Assembly: GCF_014855515.1 (NCBI RefSeq)
Contig: NZ_JACYFK010000001.1
Location: 310,001 to 374,000 of the forward strand
Direction: 5' to 3'
DNA from: Euzebyella marina
Lineage (GTDB): Bacteria; Bacteroidota; Bacteroidia; Flavobacteriales; Flavobacteriaceae
DNA: 64,000 bases
Position numbers and translations under genes: made by a program. Shown one piece after another: positions 33,100 through 41,850 of this stretch. Each line of letters begins with the position of its first letter. Within the stretch, counting starts at the first letter, position 1. Under the pieces are notes generated by a model that was not told where the DNA came from, searched no databases, and was given only the letters and a program-made list of their open reading frames with translations.

Positions 33100-34152
33100 A
33101 TGATACAGGTTATTAGGGAGAAAAAAGAATGGAAAAGATGTATCAACACCTTTCCACATCACGATTTTTACCATACTTATTCTTACCACGAGCTTTCTAG
33201 AAAGCAGGATGAGGAACCAATTCTTATTTCTTACGAAGAACCGCAAGGCTTGGTAGCCTTACCCTTATTGGTAAGACCGATCATTGGTACGCCTTATAAA
33301 GATGCTACCTCCGTTTATGGCTACGCTGGCCCGCTGGTGATGAAACTGAAACCTTCTTTTAACAATAAAAAATTCAAAGAAGAGTTGATTGCTTTTTTAA
33401 TGCAAAACCATATCATTACTATTTTTTCCAGATTGCATCCTTTTATAGAACATCAAGACGAAGTTCTAGAGGGACTTGGCGAAATAACCAATCCAGGTTT
33501 TGTGGTCAATATTGACCTCACCCAACCCATCGATATTCAAAGGCAAAATTATGGTAGTCGGTTAAAAACGTATTTGAACAAGGCTCGAAAGACCTGTTCT
33601 GTATATAAGGGCACTACCGAGGATGATATTCAAGAATTCATTACGATTTATCATGAAAACATGGATCGAGTGAACGCCAATGAGAGTTACTTTTTCGATG
33701 AGCGGTATTTTTACAAACTTTTGCTAAGTTCTGAGTACGAAACCGAGTTGTTGCTTTGTAAAATTGACGAGACCGATGAAATAATTGCCGGTGCCATTTT
33801 TATATTAACCGACGACATCGTACAATACCATCTTTCCGGGGCCAAAACCGAGCATTTAAGTTTGGGCGGAATTAAATTGATTATAGACGAGATGCGCCTT
33901 CGAGCTAATGACATGAACTATAAATTCTTTAATCTCGGAGGAGGTAGAGCAAATAGAGAAGATTCGCTTATGGCCTTTAAATCGAGTTTTTCGAAAGATT
34001 TGATGCCTTTTAAACTATGGAAGTTCATTGTCGACCAAAAAATTTATGACAAGCTGATAGAGCAAGAATTAAAGCGTTTACGCAATTCTATGACAGACAA
34101 AGACCTAGAGTACTTTCCTGCGTATAGAATACTTCCCCAAATATCCAATTAA
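33100..34152 (+). CDS. FemAB-like / GNAT-fold acyl- or aminoacyltransferase
   Basis: 350 aa from ATG; a TTG 16 codons upstream lies within the promoter element. The sequence fits the FemAB-related GNAT superfamily of two acyl-CoA N-acyltransferase-like lobes: a first lobe with HHDFYHTYSYHELSRKQ and EPQGLVALPLLVR, a middle block YLNKARKTCSVY with basic residues, and a second lobe with FYKLLLSSEYETELLLCKI, AGAIFILTDDIVQYHLSG and the conserved LGGGRANREDSLMAFKSSF. Relatives transfer amino acids to peptidoglycan precursors or act in polysaccharide export. No signal peptide. It opens an operon with gaps of 2, 17 and 3 bases between the first four genes, together with MBOAT and SGNH proteins. Confidence 0.8.
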   Translation: MIQVIREKKEWKRCINTFPHHDFYHTYSYHELSRKQDEEPILISYEEPQGLVALPLLVRPIIGTPYKDATSVYGYAGPLVMKLKPSFNNKKFKEELIAFLMQNHIITIFSRLHPFIEHQDEVLEGLGEITNPGFVVNIDLTQPIDIQRQNYGSRLKTYLNKARKTCSVYKGTTEDDIQEFITIYHENMDRVNANESYFFDERYFYKLLLSSEYETELLLCKIDETDEIIAGAIFILTDDIVQYHLSGAKTEHLSLGGIKLIIDEMRLRANDMNYKFFNLGGGRANREDSLMAFKSSFSKDLMPFKLWKFIVDQKIYDKLIEQELKRLRNSMTDKDLEYFPAYRILPQISN

Positions 34153-34154
34153 CC

Positions 34155-35408
34155 ATGATTAAAGGCAATCCCTTTTTATCTGACACCTTCAGCGGTGTTT
34201 GGAAAAAACATTTTTATACAAATGGAAAGGTAAAGAAACCCGAATTTCTTGCACCCCTTACCTTTGCAAAGCACCCTTCGTTACCCGTGTGGCACAATAT
34301 GGGAAGTACGTTGACAAAAGGTATCGATTACCAAGTGAACTTAGGTAACCGACCCAACGAAATCAATGACACCTACCTGATTTTTGACGTTCCTAGCTAT
34401 TTTAATGTTGAAAAATCAGAATCGAACCAAATCGGTTTTTTAAGTAGTAAGCAATATCCTGGATATCTTATAGATCTCGATACGTTTACAGACTTTCAGC
34501 AGTTTATGCAAAAAACTTTTAGCAAAAGCAGTCGTTATAAACTCAACAAATACAAGAGAAGGCTGGAAGAGTGTTTTGACATTAGTTATAAGATGGTATG
34601 GGGCGATGTTGAAAAGAAAGAGTACGATGAACTATTCGAGTCATTCAGAAATCTTCTGGAAAAACGTTTTGACGATAAAGAAGTATACAATAATAACCTT
34701 GATGCTACTGAATGGAACTTTTACAAAGAAGTCGCCTACCCCCTACTTTTAGATAAAAAAGCGGCGCTTTATGTTATTTATGACCAAAACATACCTATTG
34801 GGGTAACCCTCAACTATTTTTCAAAGGAGATTATTTTCGATGCCATTACGGTTTTTGACATCGATTATGCCAAGTTTCATTTAGGTTCCGTAACCATTAT
34901 GAAACTTATAGAATGGGGGTTGGAAAACAACTTTAAAATATTCGATTTTTCTAAGGGTCATTTCGAATATAAAACAAGATGGGCTACCAGAACCTATGAT
35001 TTCGAATATCACATTTATTTCAACAGGAAGTCTATAAAATCAAAGCTAACCGCCAACAGCGTCAAGAAATTTTTCGACCTTAAACAAAATTTGCGCGAAA
35101 AGAACCTGAACGAAAGACTTCACAAATTAACCTATGGTCTAAAGAACCAAAAGAAGGATAAACCAAGCACTCCGGGCTATACCTTTATCGAACTTGAAAA
35201 TACGGTCTCTACTGACAATCTTGATTTAATCACCCTTGAAAAGCAAGAGAACAACTACCTTAAGACAATCGCTTTCGAATTTTTGTATCTGAATAATGAA
35301 TGCATGAAAAACCTTAAAATATTTAAGGTGGAACATAATGAAATGGACTATTTGTTCGTTGGCAATCTTAAACAGACAGGAGTGCAAATGTCAAAACAAC
35401 AAGCCTAA
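34155..35408 (+). CDS. GNAT-fold (FemAB/BioF2-like) acyltransferase, paralogue 1
   Basis: 417 aa. It shares with the gene at 37955 a long alignable core: SSRYKLNKYKRRLEE, LLEKRFDDKEVYNNNL, YPLLLDKKAALYVIYDQNIPIG split over the second lobe, FDIDYAKFHLGS and FDFSKGHFEYKTRW. The lysine/arginine-rich stretch followed by an N-terminal-like GNAT lobe is typical of proteins listed as GNAT family or BioF2-like acyltransferases. An extra C-terminal tail of about 90 residues is not in the paralogue. It has no signal peptide or membrane span. Two bases after the preceding gene and 17 before the MBOAT gene, so it is in the same message. Substrate unknown. Confidence 0.78.
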   Translation: MIKGNPFLSDTFSGVWKKHFYTNGKVKKPEFLAPLTFAKHPSLPVWHNMGSTLTKGIDYQVNLGNRPNEINDTYLIFDVPSYFNVEKSESNQIGFLSSKQYPGYLIDLDTFTDFQQFMQKTFSKSSRYKLNKYKRRLEECFDISYKMVWGDVEKKEYDELFESFRNLLEKRFDDKEVYNNNLDATEWNFYKEVAYPLLLDKKAALYVIYDQNIPIGVTLNYFSKEIIFDAITVFDIDYAKFHLGSVTIMKLIEWGLENNFKIFDFSKGHFEYKTRWATRTYDFEYHIYFNRKSIKSKLTANSVKKFFDLKQNLREKNLNERLHKLTYGLKNQKKDKPSTPGYTFIELENTVSTDNLDLITLEKQENNYLKTIAFEFLYLNNECMKNLKIFKVEHNEMDYLFVGNLKQTGVQMSKQQA

Positions 35409-35425
35409 CCTAAAACCTTACCCTA

Positions 35426-36877
35426 TTGCTATTTAATTCAATAGAATTTCTATTCTTTCTACCCCTGGTATTCATCTTGTATTGGACGGTTTTCAAAAAA
35501 AACCTAAAGGCCCAAAACATTTTGATTATAGTAGCCAGTTATATCTTTTATGGCTGGTGGGATTGGCGTTTTCTTTTACTGATAATGCTCAGTACACTGG
35601 TAGACTTTTATGTGGGGCAAGAAATATTTAAAAACCTAGATCAAAAAAAGGCAAGATACTGGCTATGGGTAAGCATGGCTTTTAACTTGGGTCTCTTAGG
35701 TTTTTTCAAATACTTCAACTTTTTTGTCGACTCATTCATCGATATGTGGTCGATTTTTGGGTACGATATGAAAAGTACATGGACGCTAAGGGTCATTCTA
35801 CCCGTGGGTATTTCATTTTACACCTTTCAAACAATGTCTTACTCATTTGACATTTATTACAAAAAGCTGAAACCTACCAATGATTTGGTGGCATTTACGG
35901 CATTCGTAGCCTTCTTTCCCCAATTGGTCGCTGGGCCCATTGAAAGGGCTTCCAATTTGTTACATCAGATTTCGAATAAAAGAATTTTCAATTTTGACCA
36001 AGCCTCTAGCGGAATTAAACTTATGCTTTGGGGTTTCTTCAAAAAACTGGTGATTGCCGATGCTTTGGCCCCAATTGTTGATGACATATTCCAGAATTAT
36101 GCCGACTACCCAGCTTCCACGCTCATTTTGGGTGTTTGTCTTTTTAGTTTTCAGGTGTATGGCGATTTTAGCGGATATACAGATATCGCCTTAGGAACCG
36201 CCAAGCTTTTAGGGGTCGAACTTATGTCGAACTTTAAGTTTCCTAACTTCTCGCGTAACGTGGCCGAATATTGGCAACGTTGGCACATCTCGTTATCGAC
36301 ATGGTTCAGACACTATCTTTATATTCCCTTGGGTGGTAATCGGGTCGGCAAACTTTTATCCATAAGAAATATTACCATAATTTTCGTGGTTAGTGGCTTT
36401 TGGCACGGTGCGAATTGGACCTTTATTTTCTGGGGAGCGTTGCATGCGCTTTTTTATATTCCCGTATTCTTGATGGGCAGAAACCGAATCTATGCCGACA
36501 ATGTAATAGCAGAAAATAGTTGGTTACCATCACTAAAGGAAATTGGCCAGGTATTATTGACCTTTGCTTTGGTCACTTTCTCCAGAATCTTTTTCAGGTC
36601 TCCCACCTTAACCGATTCTTTTGCCTACATCAATAAGATTATCGAAGATTTCAGTTACGCTCCCTACGTTCATCCGATGGGTTACCGAATGATCGATTTT
36701 TATGTTTTGATAGCCCTATTTACCTTTTATGAATATCTAATTAGAAAAGACGAGAGAAACCCGTTCAAGTTTGAATCTAGATATGTGAGGTTTTTTGTAT
36801 ACTCTGTTCTCATATTACTTATGTTGCTATTCTATGATGATGGTGTCAATAGATCGTTTATTTATTTCCAATTCTAA
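35426..36877 (+). CDS. MBOAT family O-acyltransferase (AlgI-like)
   Basis: 483 aa multi-pass membrane protein. The start codon is TTG, chosen because MLFNSIEFLFFLPLVF is the standard AlgI-type N-terminus and no ATG is available before it. Hallmarks: IASYIFYGWWDWRF near the N-terminus (VASYIFYGWWDWRF here), FFPQLVAGPIERA, the arch FSGYTDIALGTAKLLG, NVAEYWQRWHISLSTWFRHY and SGFWHGANWTFIFWG with the catalytic His of MBOAT proteins. AlgI-type proteins move an acyl group, usually acetyl, across the inner membrane for transfer to a polymer. The next gene is its expected SGNH partner. Confidence 0.93.
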   Translation: MLFNSIEFLFFLPLVFILYWTVFKKNLKAQNILIIVASYIFYGWWDWRFLLLIMLSTLVDFYVGQEIFKNLDQKKARYWLWVSMAFNLGLLGFFKYFNFFVDSFIDMWSIFGYDMKSTWTLRVILPVGISFYTFQTMSYSFDIYYKKLKPTNDLVAFTAFVAFFPQLVAGPIERASNLLHQISNKRIFNFDQASSGIKLMLWGFFKKLVIADALAPIVDDIFQNYADYPASTLILGVCLFSFQVYGDFSGYTDIALGTAKLLGVELMSNFKFPNFSRNVAEYWQRWHISLSTWFRHYLYIPLGGNRVGKLLSIRNITIIFVVSGFWHGANWTFIFWGALHALFYIPVFLMGRNRIYADNVIAENSWLPSLKEIGQVLLTFALVTFSRIFFRSPTLTDSFAYINKIIEDFSYAPYVHPMGYRMIDFYVLIALFTFYEYLIRKDERNPFKFESRYVRFFVYSVLILLMLLFYDDGVNRSFIYFQF

Positions 36878-36880
36878 GGG

Positions 36881-37840
36881 ATGAAGAAGTTTATATTAAA
36901 ATGCTTGGTATACGTATTTCTGATTTTACTGACCTTAGAAGGGTTGGTAAGGCTTTTACACCTGTACACCGAAGACCCACCGAGATACATTGATGAGTAT
37001 GGTGTAGAAAAGCGTGTGCCCGGTAGTTCAGGATACGCCGTGACCGGAAACAGAAATCAGAATTTTTCAGAGTTCAGGATCAATGAAGAAGGTTTTAACT
37101 CCAAAAATGAATTCAACCCCACCGAGGAAGATTATGAAGTAGCTTTAATAGGAGATTCATTTATAGAAGGCTTTCATCAAGATTACTACATTTCTACCGG
37201 CGAGAAAGTCGAAGAACAAACAAAAGATATTAGCGTATATGAATATGGTTATGCCGGCTATGACTTGGCGAATCAAATGCATTTGATACACGCTTATAAA
37301 GATCAATTTGAATTAATTGATAAGATAATCATCTACCTCAATTATGAAAGCGACCTTTCAAGAGGAGAGTACAGCCCTAATTATGCGAGGATCAAAATGC
37401 TGAATTCCACGCTTTTTAAGATTCGTGATAACATCAAACTTTTGGCCTACGGTTCAAAAATTGGTATTCTCGAACCCTTTAAAAGACTTGCTCAGGGCAA
37501 AGCTTTTAGAGAGCCCCAGAACGGCTATCAAGAAAACGAGGTAACGCTGTCGCAAGAAGAAATAGACGCACAAGAATTAAAACGACTCAACAATTTCAAA
37601 AGCCTAGTTTCTCTTTACGGTTTCGACAAAGAAAAAACGGTTATTCTGCTAGACTCAAGAAAAACGGCCGATAGCTTTTTAAGATACTGTAAAGCCGAAA
37701 ATATTGAGGTATTAGATTTTGCACCCAATTTTAAGGCATCAAAAAAATCGACGACCTTAATTTACGACCATCACTGGAACGAACATGGTCGAGATATAAT
37801 TGCCAAAACCATAGCTGATTACCTTACTACCGAACGATAA
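36881..37840 (+). CDS. Membrane-anchored SGNH/AlgJ-AlgX-like acyl transfer protein
   Basis: 319 aa. An N-terminal hydrophobic segment (about 5-24) anchors it facing the periplasm. The SGNH nucleophile block is IGDSFIEGF with Ser93, and DHHWNEHGR (Asp296, His298) is the block V form DxHW...G found in AlgJ/AlgX/PatB-type acetyltransferases. It lies 3 bases after the MBOAT gene. In alginate, cellulose and peptidoglycan acetylation, an MBOAT protein passes the acyl group to such an SGNH protein, which puts it on the polymer; the same division of labour is inferred here. Confidence 0.85.
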   Translation: MKKFILKCLVYVFLILLTLEGLVRLLHLYTEDPPRYIDEYGVEKRVPGSSGYAVTGNRNQNFSEFRINEEGFNSKNEFNPTEEDYEVALIGDSFIEGFHQDYYISTGEKVEEQTKDISVYEYGYAGYDLANQMHLIHAYKDQFELIDKIIIYLNYESDLSRGEYSPNYARIKMLNSTLFKIRDNIKLLAYGSKIGILEPFKRLAQGKAFREPQNGYQENEVTLSQEEIDAQELKRLNNFKSLVSLYGFDKEKTVILLDSRKTADSFLRYCKAENIEVLDFAPNFKASKKSTTLIYDHHWNEHGRDIIAKTIADYLTTER

Positions 37841-37954
37841 ATAAATTTTATCTTTAGGAATGTCGAATTTTTACGACCAATTCCCCCAGAGATACATATT
37901 TATCGTTTCGAGTTGGCTATTGACATCAAATACCGGTTTTTCTTTGACCTTTTC

Positions 37955-38860
37955 ATGAAAGGTAAGATACCTCCATTCTATAATACCCCCATAAATAACA
38001 GTCTTACCAACTCGAATCTTCTTGCAAATTCAAACCATTTTGACGGATTTGATGATTTAGGGTTCACCTCCGTTTGGGATATTCCCGAGTATTTAGATGT
38101 GCCTGAAGCCCCCTTAAGCAAGAATATTTCTCGAAGAAAAATACGCCAATATAAAGGTTTCTTAATAGATCTTACAGCTTCAAAAAGTGTAGACGATTAC
38201 ATTTTGAAACAGCTAAGTGCACGCAATAGAAAAAAGCTTAGGTCAAAAAAGAAAAAACTGGAAGCTGAAAACAAAATAGAGTACTGTTTCTTTTATGGCA
38301 AAATGGAAAGGGCCGCCTACGATAAGCTCTTTTCTCAGTTCGCAGCTCTTCTTCAAAAGAGGTTCGACGAAAAAAGAGTACACAACAACAACTTACATAA
38401 TTGGCATTATTATCAAGAACTAGTATACCCCCTTTTGCTTAAAAAGAGAGCCTCTCTTTTTGTGATTTATAATAAGGAACAGCCCATAAACATTGCCCTT
38501 CACTTTCATTTGGAGGATACCGTTTTCAGTTATATTCAAACCTATGATATTGCATATTCCGACTACAATATGGGCGATATAGGCATGTTAAAAAGACTGG
38601 AACTATTCTTCAATATAGGTGTTAAGACCATCGATTTATCAATGGGAACTACGGATTATAAAATCAAATGGTGCAACTACCCTTATCATCTATACTTTCA
38701 TCTGTTTTACAGAAAAAATAATCTGATTTCATGGAGTAAAATGATAACAACTGCCTATAAACTTAGAGTAAAACAACACCTAAGAGACAAAGATATCTTA
38801 GGTAAGCGCTTTCGACTTGACAAACTGAAGTACCTTTTGAAAGGTGCTTCTTCAGCATAA
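37955..38860 (+). CDS. GNAT-fold (FemAB/BioF2-like) acyltransferase, paralogue 2
   Basis: 301 aa from ATG (MKGKIPPFYNT), which lines up with the N-terminus of the 34155 paralogue (MIKGNPFLSDT); a TTG at 37913 would add 14 residues. Core similarity to that gene includes LSARNRKKLRSKKKKLE, LLQKRFDEKRVHNNNL, YPLLLKKRASLFVIY, YDIAYSDYNMGDIGMLKRL and IDLSMGTTDYKIKW. It is 114 bases after the SGNH gene, so it may be the last gene of the operon or use read-through. No signal peptide. Two diverged copies around an MBOAT/SGNH pair suggest two related transfer steps. Confidence 0.75.
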   Translation: MKGKIPPFYNTPINNSLTNSNLLANSNHFDGFDDLGFTSVWDIPEYLDVPEAPLSKNISRRKIRQYKGFLIDLTASKSVDDYILKQLSARNRKKLRSKKKKLEAENKIEYCFFYGKMERAAYDKLFSQFAALLQKRFDEKRVHNNNLHNWHYYQELVYPLLLKKRASLFVIYNKEQPINIALHFHLEDTVFSYIQTYDIAYSDYNMGDIGMLKRLELFFNIGVKTIDLSMGTTDYKIKWCNYPYHLYFHLFYRKNNLISWSKMITTAYKLRVKQHLRDKDILGKRFRLDKLKYLLKGASSA

Positions 38861-38886
38861 AAAAAGCCCCTGAAAAATCAGAGGCT
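38861..38886 (-). terminator. Terminator of the DUF1080-oxidoreductase operon (minus strand)
   Basis: AGCCCCTGA (38865-38873) and TCAGAGGCT (38878-38886) pair with one mismatch around AAAA. On the minus strand the stem is followed by a T-run (TTTTTTT from 38864 down). It lies 18 bases past the oxidoreductase stop. Confidence 0.8.
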
Positions 38887-38904
38887 AAGATTACAAAGAA
38901 TTGC

Positions 38905-40248
38905 TTATAGTTTTGGCTCCCAACCTGAGGCGTATTCTCTTTTCCACCAGTCTTTCATCACTTTATCATTATTCAAGACTTTACCAGTGGTTGTATCAAT
39001 CTTTATGGTTTCCCCGGCATCTTGAGCCATATTGCCCAAGTGGCAAAGCATGGTGGTAATGCTGGCATCTTTAATGTCGGAGTTCAATGATTTATCCTCA
39101 CGAATTCCTGCAAAGAAATTGCTTACGTGGTTGACATCTAAAACACCTTCTCCCCTAGTATTGGTTCCGGTGCTTTGGTCTCCATCTTCCTTTACATCTT
39201 TAATTTGGTTCCCTCCCAAATCATATAGTTGGTAACCTCCCCTACTAAGAGTGATGATACCTTTGCTACCATAAATGGTAATACCTCTACCTGGTTGATT
39301 AGGCATTATAAGACCCCTACTATGACCTGTCCAAGTTATAAATTTATCATCCCCGAACTTATAAGTAACCTGCTGGTTATCTACAAATTCCCAATCATCA
39401 TCATAGGCGTACTTTCCTCCGTAAGAGGTTACACTATCGGGCAAATCAACCCCTAATGCCCATCTACAAATATCAATTTCATGGGTACCATTGTTATGCA
39501 CCTCACCAGTACCCCAATTTTTAAACCAGTGCCAGTTATAAGGGTGAATATTATCTCTGTAATCTTCACGTATTGCTGGCCCTTGCCACATTTCCCAATC
39601 CAGCGTTGAAGGTACCGGAATTTTTTTACCCGTTCCAATAGAATCTCTGTTGTTGGAATAATAGGCTTCTCCCTTGAAGACATCTCCTATAATACCCTCA
39701 TTGATTTCCTTTACTGCCAGCGCCGAAGATTTGGCCGATCGTTGCTGGTTACCCATTTGCACCTTCTTACCATATTTCTTTTGTGCCTCTACCAGTAAAG
39801 TATTCTCATAAGGGTTATGGCTACATGGCTTTTCAACGTACACGTGTTTACCTGCCTGAAGGGCCAAAATGGCCATTGGTGCATGCCAATGTTCAGGTGT
39901 CGCAATAAAAACGGCATCTACCTTTTTGTCTTCCAAAACTTTTCTAAAGTCTTTTTCGACTTTCGGAACATACCCTATATTCTTTTTACACCATTCATTA
40001 TGTTCTTCAATAATCTTATCATCTACATCGCAACTATAGATAATTTTGGCATTCGAATCGGTATGAATAGCCTTAATATGTGCTTTTGCCCTGCTACGCA
40101 CACCTATGATGGCACAGTTGATTTTATCGTTTGCTCCCAAAATCCGAGAATATTCCGAAGCCGACATTGCATTTATACTACCACTGAAGGCTATTCCCGC
40201 CGCACCTACCGAGGCTTTTTTGATAAAGTTTCTTCTGTTAGAACTCAT
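38905..40248 (-). CDS. Gfo/Idh/MocA family oxidoreductase, Tat-exported
   Basis: 447 aa. The start is set at MSSNRRNFIKKAS because this gives a clean twin-arginine signal (NRRNFIKKASVGAAGIAFSG); the open frame runs 18 codons further upstream. The NAD(P)-binding fold follows (NCAIIGVRSRAKAHI) with the family EKP motif in HVYVEKPCSHNPYE, and NNGTHEIDICRWALGV carries the His/Asp-like catalytic block. Tat export implies folding with bound cofactor before transport to the periplasm. It lies 57 bases after the two-domain DUF1080 gene. Such enzymes oxidise C3 of glycosides in known pathways, giving the substrate for DUF1080 enzymes. Confidence 0.9.
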   Translation of the reverse strand: MSSNRRNFIKKASVGAAGIAFSGSINAMSASEYSRILGANDKINCAIIGVRSRAKAHIKAIHTDSNAKIIYSCDVDDKIIEEHNEWCKKNIGYVPKVEKDFRKVLEDKKVDAVFIATPEHWHAPMAILALQAGKHVYVEKPCSHNPYENTLLVEAQKKYGKKVQMGNQQRSAKSSALAVKEINEGIIGDVFKGEAYYSNNRDSIGTGKKIPVPSTLDWEMWQGPAIREDYRDNIHPYNWHWFKNWGTGEVHNNGTHEIDICRWALGVDLPDSVTSYGGKYAYDDDWEFVDNQQVTYKFGDDKFITWTGHSRGLIMPNQPGRGITIYGSKGIITLSRGGYQLYDLGGNQIKDVKEDGDQSTGTNTRGEGVLDVNHVSNFFAGIREDKSLNSDIKDASITTMLCHLGNMAQDAGETIKIDTTTGKVLNNDKVMKDWWKREYASGWEPKL

Positions 40249-40305
40249 ATTCTTTAGTTTAAGTTTAGTAACCGGTATGGTTTGACCACAACCAGAAAGC
40301 AAAGT

Positions 40306-41694
40306 TTATTTACTCAAGTCTTTAATTTTGATGTTTTTGAACGACACCAAGTCACCATGGTCTTGTAACAAAATGTGCCCTTTGTCAGCCTCACCAAAAT
40401 TGGGCCATTTTTCATACTTGCTTTCAGCGACTAATTTTCGGTAGTCAGCACTTTTACGCTCGTATTCCAATACTTTAATTCCGTTTAATCTGTGTTCAAC
40501 ATGATTATCTTTAGAAATGATGTGGGCAGTATTCCATTCTCCAATTGGGTTGATTGGCTTGTTTTCATCAGCAGTAATCAAATCATAAAGAGAAGAAACC
40601 GTGCGATTACCGTCCCTACCCATTTTTGCATCAGGATGCTTATCGTCGTCTAAAATCTGATATTCCAATCCGATAGAAGAACCAGGACCTTTATTGATAT
40701 CGGTATTGACATAATATTTAATACCGCTATTGGCACCCTCGGTAAGTTTAAAATCTACCTTCAGCTCAAAATCACCATATAGCTCTTTGGTGACAATATC
40801 ACCCCCAGCAGCAGATTCGGCGCCACCCGAAGAAAGTACGCTTAAGACACCGTCTTCAATCTTCCACCCCTTATCAGGGAATTCATCCAATCTTGCACCA
40901 CGCCAACCATTGGTTGTCTTACCATCCCAAAGCATTTCCCAACCACCTTCTTTTTCCGATTTGGTCAAGTTATTTTTCGTAATAATGGGCTCTACTGGGT
41001 GCGGTCTATTATATTTTGAAAGACTATCGGTCAAAATCTTAATATTTCTCCACATTATTTCAGTACCCTCTTTACTTTCCTTCCGAATACTGTGCACCTG
41101 TAATCCGATAAAGCCGCTAGCAGTTTTATCATCAATTAAGTTTGCGGCTGGCACGCCGTTGATCCAAGTCTGCAAAGTGTCACCTATTGCCTCGATACGA
41201 TAATGATTCCAATCGTTCTGTTTAAAGGCCTTTTGTGCTTCAGGGTTATCGGTCATTGGGTTGAGCCAACCTCTTCTGGCCTCATCATAGATTCCGGCAC
41301 TCCAAGCCCTTTCTGAAGGGTCGATTTCAATCTGGTACCCATGAACTCTACCGTTCATGTAATTCGGATAGCTATTACTTCTTATTTGGATACCAGAATT
41401 CATTGTAGAATCTACTTTATAATCAAGTTCCAAAATAAAATCCCCATACATTTTGTCTGAAGTCATGAAAGAATTAGGGGTATCATGAACCGTACTACCT
41501 ACAATGATTCCGTCACGAACTTCATAGTTTGCTTTTCCTCCTTTCTGGCTCCAACCATTGAAGGTTTTCCCATCAAAAATCTCAACCCATGGAGTGTCAT
41601 CTTTAGCCGTTTCACCACATGAACCTAAAAGAATTAATGCTGTAAGTGCCAAGCCATTCACAATTTTTGCTCTGCTTGATTTAATTATATTCAT
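40306..41694 (-). CDS. Lipoprotein with two DUF1080 (3-keto-glycoside hydrolase/lyase-like) domains
   Basis: 462 aa. Lipobox LLGSC at about residues 22-26, then two similar concanavalin-like DUF1080 domains: the first from [18 protein letters not shown] (about 36) to [11 protein letters not shown] (about 220), the second from [18 protein letters not shown] (about 250) to [13 protein letters not shown] at the end. Both contain the typical [12 protein letters not shown] / [12 protein letters not shown] and NSGIQIRS / NSGIKYYV signatures. Single-domain relatives act on 3-keto-disaccharides or cleave 3-keto-glycosides. A surface or periplasmic lipoprotein with two copies may bind and cut in tandem, or one may be a binding domain. 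First gene of the pair with the oxidoreductase. Confidence 0.88.
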   Translation of the reverse strand: MNIIKSSRAKIVNGLALTALILLGSCGETAKDDTPWVEIFDGKTFNGWSQKGGKANYEVRDGIIVGSTVHDTPNSFMTSDKMYGDFILELDYKVDSTMNSGIQIRSNSYPNYMNGRVHGYQIEIDPSERAWSAGIYDEARRGWLNPMTDNPEAQKAFKQNDWNHYRIEAIGDTLQTWINGVPAANLIDDKTASGFIGLQVHSIRKESKEGTEIMWRNIKILTDSLSKYNRPHPVEPIITKNNLTKSEKEGGWEMLWDGKTTNGWRGARLDEFPDKGWKIEDGVLSVLSSGGAESAAGGDIVTKELYGDFELKVDFKLTEGANSGIKYYVNTDINKGPGSSIGLEYQILDDDKHPDAKMGRDGNRTVSSLYDLITADENKPINPIGEWNTAHIISKDNHVEHRLNGIKVLEYERKSADYRKLVAESKYEKWPNFGEADKGHILLQDHGDLVSFKNIKIKDLSK

Positions 41695-41802
41695 TTTTTT
41701 AATATGTATTTTGGATTTTGCTTCAAGATATGAATTTTTATATAGCTTTTTGCCGCTATACCTTTTTTAAGAAAAATGTGTGAAATACAACGTTAGCAAC
41801 TA

Positions 41803-41830
41803 AAAAGCCAGCGTAAAAACGCTGGCTTTT
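41803..41830. terminator. Bidirectional terminator downstream of susD (locus A)
   Basis: AAAAGCCAGCG (41803-41813), loop TAAAAA and CGCTGGCTTTT (41820-41830). On the minus strand it closes the susC-susD transcript, so the DUF1080-oxidoreductase pair downstream needs its own promoter or read-through. Confidence 0.9.
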
Positions 41831-41850
41831 GACTAACTCAAACAACATAA

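Noticed and set aside
39817-41203. Open frames of 146 and 157 codons on the + strand
   Set aside because: Antisense to the Gfo/Idh/MocA and DUF1080 genes; low-complexity translations without motifs.
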